Positions 19,378-28,075 of a stretch of DNA of 64,000 nt are shown in pieces (position 1 is the first letter of the stretch; each line of letters starts with the position of its first letter). The stretch is from Nostoc sp. CHAB 5844 (GTDB lineage: Bacteria > Cyanobacteriota > Cyanobacteriia > Cyanobacteriales > Nostocaceae). The notes beneath the pieces were generated by a model that saw nothing but the letters and a program-made list of their open reading frames with translations, was not told where the DNA came from and did no database searches. A program made the position numbers and the translations under genes. The stretch is from the NCBI RefSeq assembly GCF_020829595.1, contig NZ_JAIVFW010000002.1, forward strand, positions 248,001-312,000. Direction: 5' to 3'.

Positions 19378-20724
19378 TTATTTGTCATAAGCAATAACAA
19401 AACGCTGTGGTATCAAAGTGCCTTGATAATCGATTTTTCCTTCCTCACCAGGAATCAATTTTACGCTTGGTCGCAGTAGGATTTGTTTAATTACTTCGGG
19501 AATCACCACTCCAGAAACGTGTTCACCAAGACAGGTGTGATGACCATAGCCAAAGTGCATATAGTTATACTTTGGTCGCTCAACAGAAAAGTCATCAGGA
19601 TTGACTACAACTGCCCCATCAAACATAGCTGAACCTAGACCTGCTAAGACTACACTTTTGGCAGGGATACGAGTTGCTCTTGGTGTTCCTGGTGCTAGGG
19701 TGTAATCTGATTCGCAAAAACGAACGACAAAGGGACTAAAGGGATTGAAGCGTAATGCTTCCCAAACGTATTTATCAAACGTCTGGTTGTCATTAGACTG
19801 GGCAGCTGCCAATACTTTGGGAAGAATATCACGACGCTTGAGAATTTGTTCTAATGTCTGAGTGATTGCCTGAGCAGTAGTTTCTACACTACCAATCAAC
19901 AACATTGCCATATTCGTCAGGATTTTGCTTTCATCGAAAGGAATATCGCTGGCAAAGCTAGTTGTAGCTAAACGGCTAAAAATGTCCTTGGGTGCAGAAG
20001 TAATGCTTTTAGTGGTATTACCAAGGGAAATCTCCTTTGTCAGGTTAGGTGTGGTGACGGTCACAGAAATTCCCTTCTCCAATGCAGTTTTGCCTTTTTG
20101 GGCTTTTTTTTGTTGTAGAAGTTCCGCCAGATAGTTTCGCATCTCTTGACCAGTCTGGACTGAAGCTTCATGAATTTTAGGATCGTTGGTCAAATTTCTG
20201 AACATATCGTCTTGGGTTGTTTTTGCCCAGCGATACATGGTTTCTAAATTAGGACCAGGAAAGCCAAAATAATCGCCGCAGATTTTGACGGGGACATATT
20301 TCCCCAACTCATTGACAACTTCTATTTTGCCCGTTGATGCTGACTTATCTAAAGCTGCTTTAGCAATCTCACCCGCCATTTTTCTGACAATTGGCAGATC
20401 TTCCAATTGCAGCATGGTTTTCATAATGGACTTTTCTCGGTAGTTAACTTCTGTGTTATCTCTGGCGAGCATACATGGTCCAACAACTGGGTCCATTTTG
20501 GGGGCGAAGAGTCTGACTGAAAAGACTTCCGAGCGAGATAAAACTTCTTGTACGTCAGGAAATAAACTTACTAGGACAAATTTGGGTGTGACGAAAATGG
20601 GGCGATTTTCTCTAAGTTCTTTAAACAAGCCCCGCCAATCAGTCCAAATTCCTTGATTCACCAGTTTGACTTTTTCTGCAACATTGTCAACTGGGATACT
20701 ATCGTACTGCTCTAAATATGACAT
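19378..20724 (-). CDS. Cytochrome P450, putative hydroperoxide/fatty-acid enzyme
   Basis: A 448-aa soluble P450. The heme-binding loop is FGYGHHTCLGEH with thiolate C398, ExxR is WEALRF (E322, R325), and the I-helix is LLIGSVETTAQAI. This I-helix retains the E-T-T acid/Thr pair but has one extra residue against the common AGxETT form. There is no N-terminal membrane anchor, as usual for bacterial P450s. It lies 139 bp upstream of the lipoxygenase on the same strand, which suggests it processes LOX products as hydroperoxide isomerase, lyase or hydroxylase. That role comes from context; the sequence proves only the P450 fold. A MITE (20773-20948) begins 48 bp upstream of its start codon and may have altered the promoter. 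Confidence 0.9.
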   Translation of the reverse strand: MSYLEQYDSIPVDNVAEKVKLVNQGIWTDWRGLFKELRENRPIFVTPKFVLVSLFPDVQEVLSRSEVFSVRLFAPKMDPVVGPCMLARDNTEVNYREKSIMKTMLQLEDLPIVRKMAGEIAKAALDKSASTGKIEVVNELGKYVPVKICGDYFGFPGPNLETMYRWAKTTQDDMFRNLTNDPKIHEASVQTGQEMRNYLAELLQQKKAQKGKTALEKGISVTVTTPNLTKEISLGNTTKSITSAPKDIFSRLATTSFASDIPFDESKILTNMAMLLIGSVETTAQAITQTLEQILKRRDILPKVLAAAQSNDNQTFDKYVWEALRFNPFSPFVVRFCESDYTLAPGTPRATRIPAKSVVLAGLGSAMFDGAVVVNPDDFSVERPKYNYMHFGYGHHTCLGEHVSGVVIPEVIKQILLRPSVKLIPGEEGKIDYQGTLIPQRFVIAYDK

Positions 20725-20772
20725 AAAACTCTCTAAATTTTGTTGTCAAACATATCCAAAAATTAAATTTAA

Positions 20773-20948
20773 GAGGATGTTGTAAAAGTCTGCTGGTTGG
20801 TAGCAAAACATTTTAGATCCCCCATTATCCCTCTTAAAAAGGGGAGCCACTGCGTTGGCTGGGTTTCGCGACAGTCGCGCGACTGGCGGGGGCTAGGGGG
20901 TATCAATTAGTGCTTAAAGTCATAGCTAAATACTTTTAAAACAACCTC
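20773..20948. mobile_element. MITE family 2, copy A, with TAA target duplication
   Basis: The ends gaggatgttgtaaaagt and acttttaaaacaacctc are imperfect inverted repeats. TAA flanks both sides (20770-20772 and 20949-20951). The interior carries a hairpin-rich gagccactgcg...actggcg segment and no ORF. Copy B at 23003-23210 is related in opposite orientation. The element sits between the P450 and the NTF2-like gene. Confidence 0.75.
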
Positions 20949-21083
20949 TAAAGCCTAATACATCATGGTAATAACCTTAAATTCTGGATAAGTTTATTAC
21001 ATGGAATGCTATTTTTCATTGTGTTAGATAAATATTAATCACTGAGTTCCCAAAAGTTACTCTGTGAATTAGCGAAGATTTAT

Positions 21084-21482
21084 CTAAAAGATAGGCTCCG
21101 CATCATGAATAGTACCCACAATGATTTTCCAGCGATCGCCTACCTTACGCAGCGTATAAGTAAAACCAAAGCTGTTAAGCACTTTGTTATCTTTTGTGTA
21201 GCGTGTAGCTACACCACTACCTATTGAGAGATTCTCACTAAGTAATTTAACTTTTAGAGAACTTGTTTCACTCCTATCATAGTTCTGTCGCTTTAAATCA
21301 CCAATTATTTTGGTGAAGACTAACCACAGCTTTAACTTATTATTAATAGCAATGGATGTCTCAGGTGTAACCAGTATTAAAGGATAGTGGTAAAAGGGAA
21401 ACAATGCGCTAGGCTGGAGTTTTTTAAATACTTTGTTGTATTGTTCAATTGTTTCTGCAACTTTTTTTGCTTCATATTCCAT
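21084..21482 (-). CDS. NTF2-like/SnoaL-like small protein
   Basis: A 132-aa cone-fold protein. It has an N-terminal helix (AKKVAETIEQYNKVFKKLQP), a strand pair FPFYHYPLILVTP, and the C-terminal beta sheet FGFTYTLRKVGDRWKIIVGT that ends such folds. NTF2-like proteins serve as small isomerases, cyclases, hydrolases or ligand carriers. In this row of lipid-oxidation genes it might bind or cyclise an oxylipin intermediate, but no catalytic residues can be assigned. It is complete and on the same strand as P450 and DUF2235, with gaps of about 100 bp (upstream) and 360 bp (downstream, MITE-containing). Confidence 0.65.
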   Translation of the reverse strand: MEYEAKKVAETIEQYNKVFKKLQPSALFPFYHYPLILVTPETSIAINNKLKLWLVFTKIIGDLKRQNYDRSETSSLKVKLLSENLSIGSGVATRYTKDNKVLNSFGFTYTLRKVGDRWKIIVGTIHDAEPIF

Positions 21483-21590
21483 AAGATACCTTGTTGAAAT
21501 GAAAGTTATAAAAGCTTTTAGGTATGTGAATTACTTGAACATAGAATCTGCTATTTTGAGCGATCGCAACGAAATGCCACAATATGGAAA

Positions 21591-22601
21591 TTAATCCAAT
21601 AATTTGGAAATAACCTGTTGGAGATTCTTGGGTCGGTAGTCCTTACGACCTTTCAAACGGTTGATAGTGCTTTCATGAAGGTCGTCAATGGCATCACCAA
21701 CCTCCCGTAGCTTGATTCCTGCCAATTTAAAGAATCCAGGATCATTCTTAAAGTCACAATCATAATTGGGGTTGATGCCTGTAGGAATCACACTTGTATC
21801 GAGGTCAAGCCCTAATTCTAGATCACCAATAGAATCAATCATCCATTTTAAGGCTGCATCTGATAACCCACTCTGTTCTTCAGTCCCACCACCAACGCAA
21901 CCATGTTCACCGGGAAACCACTTTTGAATCACTCTTTGGTTTTCTGCCTCAGGATGCTTTTTCATGGGAGTCACATCAAAGACTTCACGAATTTCATCGA
22001 TCGCCATTGCGTGTAGTGCATTCTCTACACATTTATTTAAAGTAGTATCATGAAATCTATAGCGTTGATTCAGTTGGTCATGAAACTTTTTGAAGGCAGC
22101 TAATCCAGGAATACCAAGCGCTCCAACAGTATCAAAACAACCGATCAAAGTGATGGGAACGCGCTCACCGTAGGTGTTACGATAGTCGACTGCTTCTTTA
22201 TCCTTTGGTTTTACACCTCGTTTACGGTAAAGCTCATAAGCTTCATGTGCTTTGGTGATATGTGGTCGGTCTAGCAAACCTGAACAATAAATCATCCCTG
22301 CTAGGCTTCTGACTGTGTAAGCACCACGACTAAAGCCAAATAAATATATTTCATCACCAGGAACATAGTTGAGTACAAGAAACCGATAGCCATCTTCTAT
22401 ATTTCTATCGATTCCTAATCCGGTAGCTCCGCCTAAAACTTTTTGAGTCTCAGTACCAATCCCCTCATCATAAAATATGATTTGTGGAATGCCGTCCTTA
22501 GCAATTGGTTTTACTGATTGAGCTAGTTTTATTACATTGCTTGGATAAGGACTCGTTAACTGTTGCCAAGTTCCATCACAGCAAATAACAAGACGTTTCA
22601 T
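21591..22601 (-). CDS. DUF2235 alpha/beta hydrolase (Tle1-like phospholipase family)
   Basis: A 336-aa protein of the DUF2235 family. It starts MKRLVICCDGTWQ and has the oxyanion/nucleophile elbow LFGFSRGAYTVRSLAG with S91, plus YDEGIGT. Related proteins include the type VI secretion phospholipase Tle1, which cleaves acyl chains from phospholipids. No signal peptide and no secretion partner are seen, so a cytosolic or membrane-surface lipase role is likely. As the first gene of the LOX/P450 row it could release fatty acids for dioxygenation. The ATG at 22601 begins exactly at the family start. Confidence 0.85.
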   Translation of the reverse strand: MKRLVICCDGTWQQLTSPYPSNVIKLAQSVKPIAKDGIPQIIFYDEGIGTETQKVLGGATGLGIDRNIEDGYRFLVLNYVPGDEIYLFGFSRGAYTVRSLAGMIYCSGLLDRPHITKAHEAYELYRKRGVKPKDKEAVDYRNTYGERVPITLIGCFDTVGALGIPGLAAFKKFHDQLNQRYRFHDTTLNKCVENALHAMAIDEIREVFDVTPMKKHPEAENQRVIQKWFPGEHGCVGGGTEEQSGLSDAALKWMIDSIGDLELGLDLDTSVIPTGINPNYDCDFKNDPGFFKLAGIKLREVGDAIDDLHESTINRLKGRKDYRPKNLQQVISKLLD

Positions 22602-22756
22602 GTTTTTATCTCTAAGTAATTTGATAAATTGGTTAAGAAAATTTCACACTTTCAGCAATATCGATAAACCAGATCAAGGCTGTTTAAGCATTGGTTTTGG
22701 TATCGATGGTTTAAATATTTATGTTTACCTCCTTTACAGTTTTAATTTCAGATTAG

Positions 22757-22910
22757 GCAAGTAATTTTATGGCAAACAAACCTGATACAATCATCAGTTT
22801 AGGATATCTTTTGTAAAACATTGATTCAGCCATTTAGACAAGTAATTTTACGGCAAACAAACCCAAACAAACCCGATACAATCATCAGGTTTGTTTGCCG
22901 AGGTTACTTG
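22757..22910. repeat. Direct repeat with nested hairpin upstream of the DUF2235 gene
   Basis: Caagtaatttta[tc]ggcaaacaaacc occurs at 22758 and again at 22839. Both copies are followed within about 35 bp by gatacaatcatcag. The second copy pairs with ggtttgtttgccgaggttacttg (22888-22910) to give a long hairpin. It could be a regulatory site of the DUF2235-led operon or a degraded mobile end. Only two copies are seen, so it is not a CRISPR array. Confidence 0.5.
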
Positions 22911-22944
22911 CATACATAGCAAGGAAATAGGTAACAATTGCAGA

Positions 22945-23368
22945 AGAATTCAGCTATCCTGAATTCAGAATAAATTAGTGGGGGATTCAGACTCGCCACT
23001 AAGAGGTTGTTTTAAAAGTGTTTGGCTGTAACTTTAGGCACTTATGGATCCCCTCTAACCCTCCTTAAGAAGAGGAAAACTTCTGAAAGTCCCCCTTTTT
23101 AAGGGGAGCCACTGCGCCCTTGCGGGTTTCCCGACAGTCACGCATGTGGCGTGGATTCAGGGGATCTAAAACTTTTTGCTACTGACAACAGGACTTTTAA
23201 AACATCCTCATAATTGAAGACCACCAAATTAAAAATTTGGTGGGGGTCTTAAACCCGCGATTATCATCCACCAGCGATGCACTGCGATGCTCTGAGCTTG
23301 TCGAAGGGAGCTTGCCGAAGTGTCGCAAAGAATTCAGACCTCATTCTGGCGACTGACTCCTGAATTCT
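22945..23368. repeat. Repeat element interrupted by MITE copy B
   Basis: The outer part (22945-23002 plus 23211-23368) matches the reverse complement of 27901-28034. Shared features are an agaattcag start, gaagaccaccaaat followed by gtggggtctt, catccaccag, and the end ctgactcctgaattct (23353-23368). The left and right parts are separated by MITE family 2 copy B, so insertion occurred into an older element. Confidence 0.6.
23003..23210. mobile_element. MITE family 2, copy B, with TAA target duplication
   Basis: It starts gaggttgttttaaaagt and ends acttttaaaacatcctca, with TAA on both sides (23000-23002 and 23211-23213). It is related to copy A (20773-20948) but inverted, including the gagccactgcg hairpin segment. 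It is non-coding. Confidence 0.75.
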
Positions 23369-23854
23369 ATTTCGATAAATACTTAATCGTTAATAAAACA
23401 CAAATGTCTACTGAATTTTTTTGAAAAACCCAATAAGAGTTTTTTACACTAATACAAGTGTCATGTATACATTTATGTTCAAAATGAAATATTTCTCACC
23501 AATTAATCAAATATTATTTCTTTGTTCTCCCAGTTCGCGTATGAGTAAGGTACAGAAACATCTAAAAGTAGATTAACAAATGATAAATCTTTACCTCATC
23601 CACATGAAAGCTGCCAGGAATATGTAATAATAATTGATTCTTAACTATTTATTTGTTTTTAAAGTTAGTTTTGATCAGAAATTTCATAAAATCAAATATC
23701 ATGTATATCTCAATACTTTGTCAATATCTATAAATGATATTTTAAATTAAAAAATTATTAAATTATTAGGACTGATAGAGAATGTCACCTCAGCTTGTAG
23801 CAGTACAAGTACAAATTCTATTTTGTGAGTTTTTGGTTGACTCTCGTGTGTTAG
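23369..23854. other. AT-rich gap, no gene seen
   Basis: This very AT-rich stretch between the nested repeats and the end of the HtrA gene shows no ORF, RNA motif or terminator that could be supported. Confidence 0.5.
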
Positions 23855-25099
23855 TTAGCTTTCTCTTTGCGCTGGAAGTGGTGCAGGACTAACAGTGATT
23901 TGAGTGATTTGACCATTCCGTTCTATTTCTACTGGTAAAGGATTACCAATTTGGCTATTTTCCAGGATTCTTTGTATTTCTTCGACTTTAGTCACAGACT
24001 GGTTATTAATTCGTTGAATCACATCTCCTGGTCTCAGTCCCGCCGCTGCCGCCGGAGAGCGAGGGACAATACTAACTAACAACACACCTTTATCTGTCGT
24101 CAGATTAATGCGATCGCCAAATCTATTGTTTATCCTTTCTTTAATTTCTGGTGTGAGCGTCACCATCTGAACACCCAAGTAAGGATGCTCAACTCGGCCT
24201 TTGGTAATTAATTCTTGAGCAATTCTCTGCACAGTGTTGATGGGAATGGCAAATCCCAAACCTTGAGCGCCGCGAAGAATTGCTGTGTTCATCCCAATTA
24301 CTTGACTCCGTGCATTTAGCAATGGCCCGCCAGAATTACCAGGGTTAATTGCTGCGTCTGTTTGCAGATAATCCACACGCTTGTCAGTTGCACCGATATC
24401 ACTACTTGATCGACCTGTAGCACTAATAATCCCCGATGTCACAGTATTATTTAAACCCAAGGGATTGCCAATGGCAATTACCGCCTCTCCTGGTTGTAAA
24501 ACTTCAGAATTGCCCAAAGATACAGTTGGCAAGTTATTGGCATCTATTTTAATCACAGCTACGTCTGTTACAGGGTCTTCCCCCAACACTTGGCCATCAA
24601 AAGTTCTGCCATCTTTAAGAGTAACTGTCACAGTGTCAGCACCATCGACCACATGAGAATTGGTCAAAATTTGCCCAGAGGAACTAATGATAAATCCTGA
24701 ACCATTACCCCGCTCAACTCTTTGTCTAGGTTGTGCATCCCGAAAATACCGCCGAAAGAAGGGATCGTTAAATTCTTCTGGTACGCGAGATGTAATTGTT
24801 CTAGCAGAATCAATCCGCACAACAGCACCGCCAACATTTCTTACCACCCCGACGACAAAGTTGGGATCTCCAGATGATGAGATAATCGGGGGAAGTGCGA
24901 TCGCTGATTCAGGGTGAGATTTTTTGGTTTCGGAAACTAAAGGCTGATTAGCACGATTTTCAAAGGTTTTATCTGGTAAAAGACTACAGCCTCCCAGAGA
25001 CCCCATTGCTACCCCACTGAGCAACATTAACTTCACACTGTTAAGTCTCTTGCTGAAGTGCGAACCCCAGCTATCCATTTTCTGCACTGTTGTCTTCAT
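23855..25099 (-). CDS. HtrA/Deg-type serine protease with PDZ domain, lipoprotein
   Basis: This is a periplasmic or lumenal quality-control protease. The 414-aa protein has an N-terminal hydrophobic stretch ending in the lipobox-like LGGC (C38), suggesting lipid anchoring. The trypsin-fold catalytic triad is H149 (LTNSHVVDGA), D179 (VTDVAVIKID) and S256 (NPGNSGGPL). One PDZ domain is at residues about 310-400 (RSPAAAAGLRPGDVIQRIN). Cyanobacteria have HtrA, HhoA and HhoB paralogues; a single PDZ fits all three, so no specific symbol is given. It is divergent from dnaA with a 167-bp intergenic region, an arrangement common near the Nostoc origin. Confidence 0.93.
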   Translation of the reverse strand: MKTTVQKMDSWGSHFSKRLNSVKLMLLSGVAMGSLGGCSLLPDKTFENRANQPLVSETKKSHPESAIALPPIISSSGDPNFVVGVVRNVGGAVVRIDSARTITSRVPEEFNDPFFRRYFRDAQPRQRVERGNGSGFIISSSGQILTNSHVVDGADTVTVTLKDGRTFDGQVLGEDPVTDVAVIKIDANNLPTVSLGNSEVLQPGEAVIAIGNPLGLNNTVTSGIISATGRSSSDIGATDKRVDYLQTDAAINPGNSGGPLLNARSQVIGMNTAILRGAQGLGFAIPINTVQRIAQELITKGRVEHPYLGVQMVTLTPEIKERINNRFGDRINLTTDKGVLLVSIVPRSPAAAAGLRPGDVIQRINNQSVTKVEEIQRILENSQIGNPLPVEIERNGQITQITVSPAPLPAQRES

Positions 25100-25266
25100 G
25101 TGTCTTTGCTTCTCCGTGTTGGTCAGTGGGTGGTAGGATATTGCCTACTGGGTAGTCCCAAAATGATTAGAACTTAAAGTTTGCCCTAGGTCTAGAGTCT
25201 CTAAATGCTAAATTAGTGCTTGCTCATATCTTCTATTTTGGCGATTAGCAGCAAAGGTGATATGTG

Positions 25267-26655
25267 ATGGAAATTTCTCTTGACAGTCTGTGGTCTCAGG
25301 TGCTAGAGCGCTTACAGCTAGAATTATCCCGTCCAACCTTTGAAACTTGGATTAAAACTGCTAATGCGGAGCGGTTAGAAAATAATTGTTTAGTCATTAT
25401 TACGCCGAACCCCTTTGCACGCAATTGGTTACAGAAGTATTACATCAATACCATTGCTAATGTAGTACAGAACATTCTGGGGTATCCGGTAGAAATTTAC
25501 ATTACCGTTGCTCAAGGTGATGAAGTTTCGTCTATAGAAAAACGAGAAAATGCTGGGGAATTTCTTAATTCGAGTTTTGTGTCGGAAAGCCTGACGCAAA
25601 AAACCCAAACTAATGCGGAATTAAACTCAAAATATGTATTTTCGCGGTTTGTTGTGGGAGCTAATAACCGGATGGCCCACGCAGCATCTTTAGCAGTTGC
25701 AGAATCTCCAGGTAGGGAGTTTAATCCTTTATTTTTATGTGGTGGTGTTGGTTTAGGAAAAACTCACCTCATGCAAGCAATTGGTCACTATCGCTGGGAA
25801 ATTTGCCCAGATTCTAAAATATTTTACGTTTCTTGTGAGCAATTTACAAACGACTTAATTACAGCCATCCGCAAAGATAGTATGCAGAGTTTCCGAGAAC
25901 ATTATCGGGCTGCTGATGTGCTGTTAGTCGATGATATTCAGTTTATTGAAGGTAAAGAGTATACCCAAGAAGAATTTTTCTATACTTTTAATACATTACA
26001 TGAAGCTGGCAAACAAGTTGTGATTGCTTCTGACCGTCCACCAAACCAAATTCCGCAACTGCAAGAGAGACTGTCTTCGCGGTTTTCTATGGGGTTAATT
26101 GCTGATATTCAACCGCCTGATTTAGAAACGAGAATGGCAATTTTACAAAAAAAAGCTGAGTACGAAAATATCCGCTTACCCAGAGATGTGATTGAGTACA
26201 TAGCAACTAACTACAAGTCTAATATTCGGGAATTAGAAGGAGCGTTGATCAGGGCTTTGGCTTACATTTCTATTTGGGGTTTGCCAATGACAGTAGAAAA
26301 TATTACCCCAGTTTTAGAAACACCAACTGAAAAAGTAGCTGCTACCCCAGAGGCAATTTTAGCGACTGTTGCTGAGACTTTTGATGTCTCTATTGAAGAC
26401 CTCAAAGGTAACTCACGGCGGCGGGAAATTAGTTGGGCGCGTCAAATCGGGATGTATTTAATGCGTCAACACACTGATTTGAGTTTGCCAAGAATTGGCG
26501 AAGAGTTTGGTGGCAAAGATCATACAACAGTACTCTATAGTTGTGAGAAGATAACTCAACTTAGAGAAAGCGATCGCAATTTAGTCCAAACTCTCCGTCA
26601 ACTTAGCGATCGGATTAATATGACTAGCCGTTCTCAAAAATCATCAAGAAATTAA
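25267..26655 (+). CDS. dnaA: Chromosomal replication initiator protein DnaA
   Basis: DnaA binds TTTTCCACA boxes and opens the origin. The protein of about 462 aa has domain I ([21 protein letters not shown]), a short variable domain II, and an AAA+ domain with Walker [10 protein letters not shown], Walker B LLVDDIQF and sensor motifs ([16 protein letters not shown]). The C-terminal domain IV has the DNA-binding signature [15 protein letters not shown]. The ATG at 25267 is preferred; a GTG directly before it (25264) would add one residue. Seven DnaA boxes lie just downstream. Confidence 0.97.
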   Translation: MEISLDSLWSQVLERLQLELSRPTFETWIKTANAERLENNCLVIITPNPFARNWLQKYYINTIANVVQNILGYPVEIYITVAQGDEVSSIEKRENAGEFLNSSFVSESLTQKTQTNAELNSKYVFSRFVVGANNRMAHAASLAVAESPGREFNPLFLCGGVGLGKTHLMQAIGHYRWEICPDSKIFYVSCEQFTNDLITAIRKDSMQSFREHYRAADVLLVDDIQFIEGKEYTQEEFFYTFNTLHEAGKQVVIASDRPPNQIPQLQERLSSRFSMGLIADIQPPDLETRMAILQKKAEYENIRLPRDVIEYIATNYKSNIRELEGALIRALAYISIWGLPMTVENITPVLETPTEKVAATPEAILATVAETFDVSIEDLKGNSRRREISWARQIGMYLMRQHTDLSLPRIGEEFGGKDHTTVLYSCEKITQLRESDRNLVQTLRQLSDRINMTSRSQKSSRN

Positions 26656-26662
26656 GCTTGAG

Positions 26663-26871
26663 TTTTCCACAGGCTATACCTTATCACTTATCTTTGTAGT
26701 TAAGGAATGAATTCAAAATATTAAGTTAAGTATAAAAAATGATTAAATTTAAATTGCTCTGTGGAAAAACAATTATTTTTTGTGGAAAAATCTCAACAAT
26801 TCTGTGGAAAACCTCATCAAGTATAATTACCTTGTGGAAAAACCCTAAAAGTTTTCCACAAGTTTTCCACA
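26663..26871. other. oriC: Replication origin oriC with seven DnaA boxes
   Basis: Perfect TTTTCCACA 9-mers occur at 26663-26671, 26852-26860 and 26863-26871 (plus), and at 26760-26768, 26781-26789, 26803-26811 and 26833-26841 (minus), in AT-rich DNA directly after dnaA. Four minus-strand boxes are spaced 21, 22 and 30 bp apart, and two plus boxes are 11 bp apart. The remaining dnaA-PIN gap (to 27108) contains a G-rich low-complexity stretch and nothing else supported. Confidence 0.9.
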
Positions 26872-27108
26872 GATATTGACAGAAACATAGAGGGTAAGGG
26901 TGCAAGGGTGTATGGGTAAGCTGTTAAGCATATAAGAAAGCACATTGAGACCGCAGGGGGGCAGGGGGCAGGGAGCAAGGGAGCTATCGCCCACAAGGGG
27001 CGAGGCTTTGAACCTTATCTTTTGAGTAAAAATCAGGTTTTGACTGACTTTTCAGCATTGCCCACCTCACTTTAATTTTCAATCTTTGTTGCAACACATA
27101 ACATTAAG

Positions 27109-27537
27109 TCAATCCCCAAGCCTGTAGACATAAGCGGGTCGGGGTGAAAATAGGTTGAGCAGCGTCTCATCTGCTGTCCAAAAGTTGGCGGACTCTATCT
27201 TGGCACAGGCTAAAAAAACAGCGTCGTACAGTGTGGGCATTCCATATTGTTCAGCGAGTTGCCAAGCGTCGAGTCGGAGAATTTCGGTATCGATGTAGTT
27301 GATTGGTAGGCTGATGTAGGCGGTGTAGAGTTGGTCAGCTTCAGCAGAGGTCAGCAGCTTGAGTCTTTGTTTTTTACGCAGAACCGAACCCACCTCTGCC
27401 CAGGCAAAGCACGGTGCCACAAGTCTGGTTTGCTGAGTTAAGGCACTGGTGATCAGCGCGATCGCTTCTGATGTTCGTTCGTCTGGGCAAAGGTATTTCA
27501 TCATCACACTGGTATCGATGCACAGTGCCTCAGTCAC
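27109..27537 (-). CDS. PIN-domain ribonuclease toxin (VapC-like)
   Basis: A PIN nuclease of about 142 aa with the acidic active site visible: CIDTSVMMKY (first Asp), APCFAWAEVGS (Glu), TLYDAVFLACA (third Asp) and FWTADETL (fourth Asp). The GTG at 27537 is the likely start, with AAGGAG 9 nt upstream and an 8-nt overlap with the antitoxin stop. The frame from ATG 27555 would place the RBS inside the coding sequence. With the preceding ORF it forms a toxin-antitoxin operon. It sits between oriC and dnaN, opposite to both replication genes. Confidence 0.85.
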   Translation of the reverse strand: MTEALCIDTSVMMKYLCPDERTSEAIALITSALTQQTRLVAPCFAWAEVGSVLRKKQRLKLLTSAEADQLYTAYISLPINYIDTEILRLDAWQLAEQYGMPTLYDAVFLACAKIESANFWTADETLLNLFSPRPAYVYRLGD

Positions 27538-27784
27538 GTCTACCTTCTCCTTCACGCAGTTGACGAATCAAGGGTACTGCATCGGGATGAACCCCGGTTC
27601 GCTGTTTGACTCGCTCTCGAATAATTTGAATTTGTTCGTGGGCTGCCCAAGCACTACGCCACTTCATTTCTTTTTCCAAGGCTTGAACCACTACATCATT
27701 GAGTGATTCATCTTCTCGTTTCAATGCCCGGATTTTCTGAAGTAATTTTGCCGGGAAGCGAATTGTTAAGGCTTCACGTTCCAT
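27530..27784 (-). CDS. VapB/CopG-like antitoxin
   Basis: A protein of about 84 aa. The N-terminus MEREALTIRFPAKLLQKI fits a ribbon-helix-helix DNA-binding strand and first helix, and DESLNDVVVQALEKEM the second helix. The C-terminus (EQIQIIRERVKQRTGVHPDA) should wrap the PIN toxin. The start at ATG 27784 is preferred over the non-ATG codon at 27805, which precedes the beta strand by seven needless residues. It overlaps the toxin gene, implying translational coupling and autoregulation. Confidence 0.8.
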   Translation of the reverse strand: MEREALTIRFPAKLLQKIRALKREDESLNDVVVQALEKEMKWRSAWAAHEQIQIIRERVKQRTGVHPDAVPLIRQLREGEGRRD

Positions 27785-27900
27785 AATTACACTTTGTGCA
27801 ACCAATTTATGGTATCATAATATATAACCGTTTTTATGTAGTTGATAAAATGCTCAATAATTAAGTGAACAATTCGCACAAGTATTTACTTTATAAAAAT

Positions 27901-28034
27901 AGAATTCAGGAGTCAGGTAGCCCAAATTCAGTATGAATGCTGTGTGACTGGTGGATGAATAAGTGGGTTGAAGACCCCACAAAATCTAGGATTTGGTGGT
28001 CTTCAACCAATAGGGATTCTGACTCCTGAATTCT
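27901..28034. repeat. Repeat element with 16-bp inverted ends
   Basis: The ends agaattcaggagtcag and ctgactcctgaattct are perfect inverted repeats, and the interior is hairpin-rich (ttgaagacccc / ggtcttcaa). It is the uninterrupted relative, inverted, of 22945-23368. It lies about 40 bp upstream of dnaN, so it may have displaced or now forms part of the dnaN promoter region. It is non-coding. Confidence 0.65.
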
Positions 28035-28075
28035 GACTTCTGAATTCTTCAAAAATAGCTTCTAACGCCAAGACT

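Noticed and set aside
22757-22910. Possible CRISPR-like repeats
   Set aside because: Only two copies, unequal context and a hairpin; no spacer pattern and no cas genes nearby.
26760-26871. Repeated tgtggaaaa motif considered as a mobile repeat
   Set aside because: It is the DnaA box 9-mer, in both orientations, directly after dnaA.
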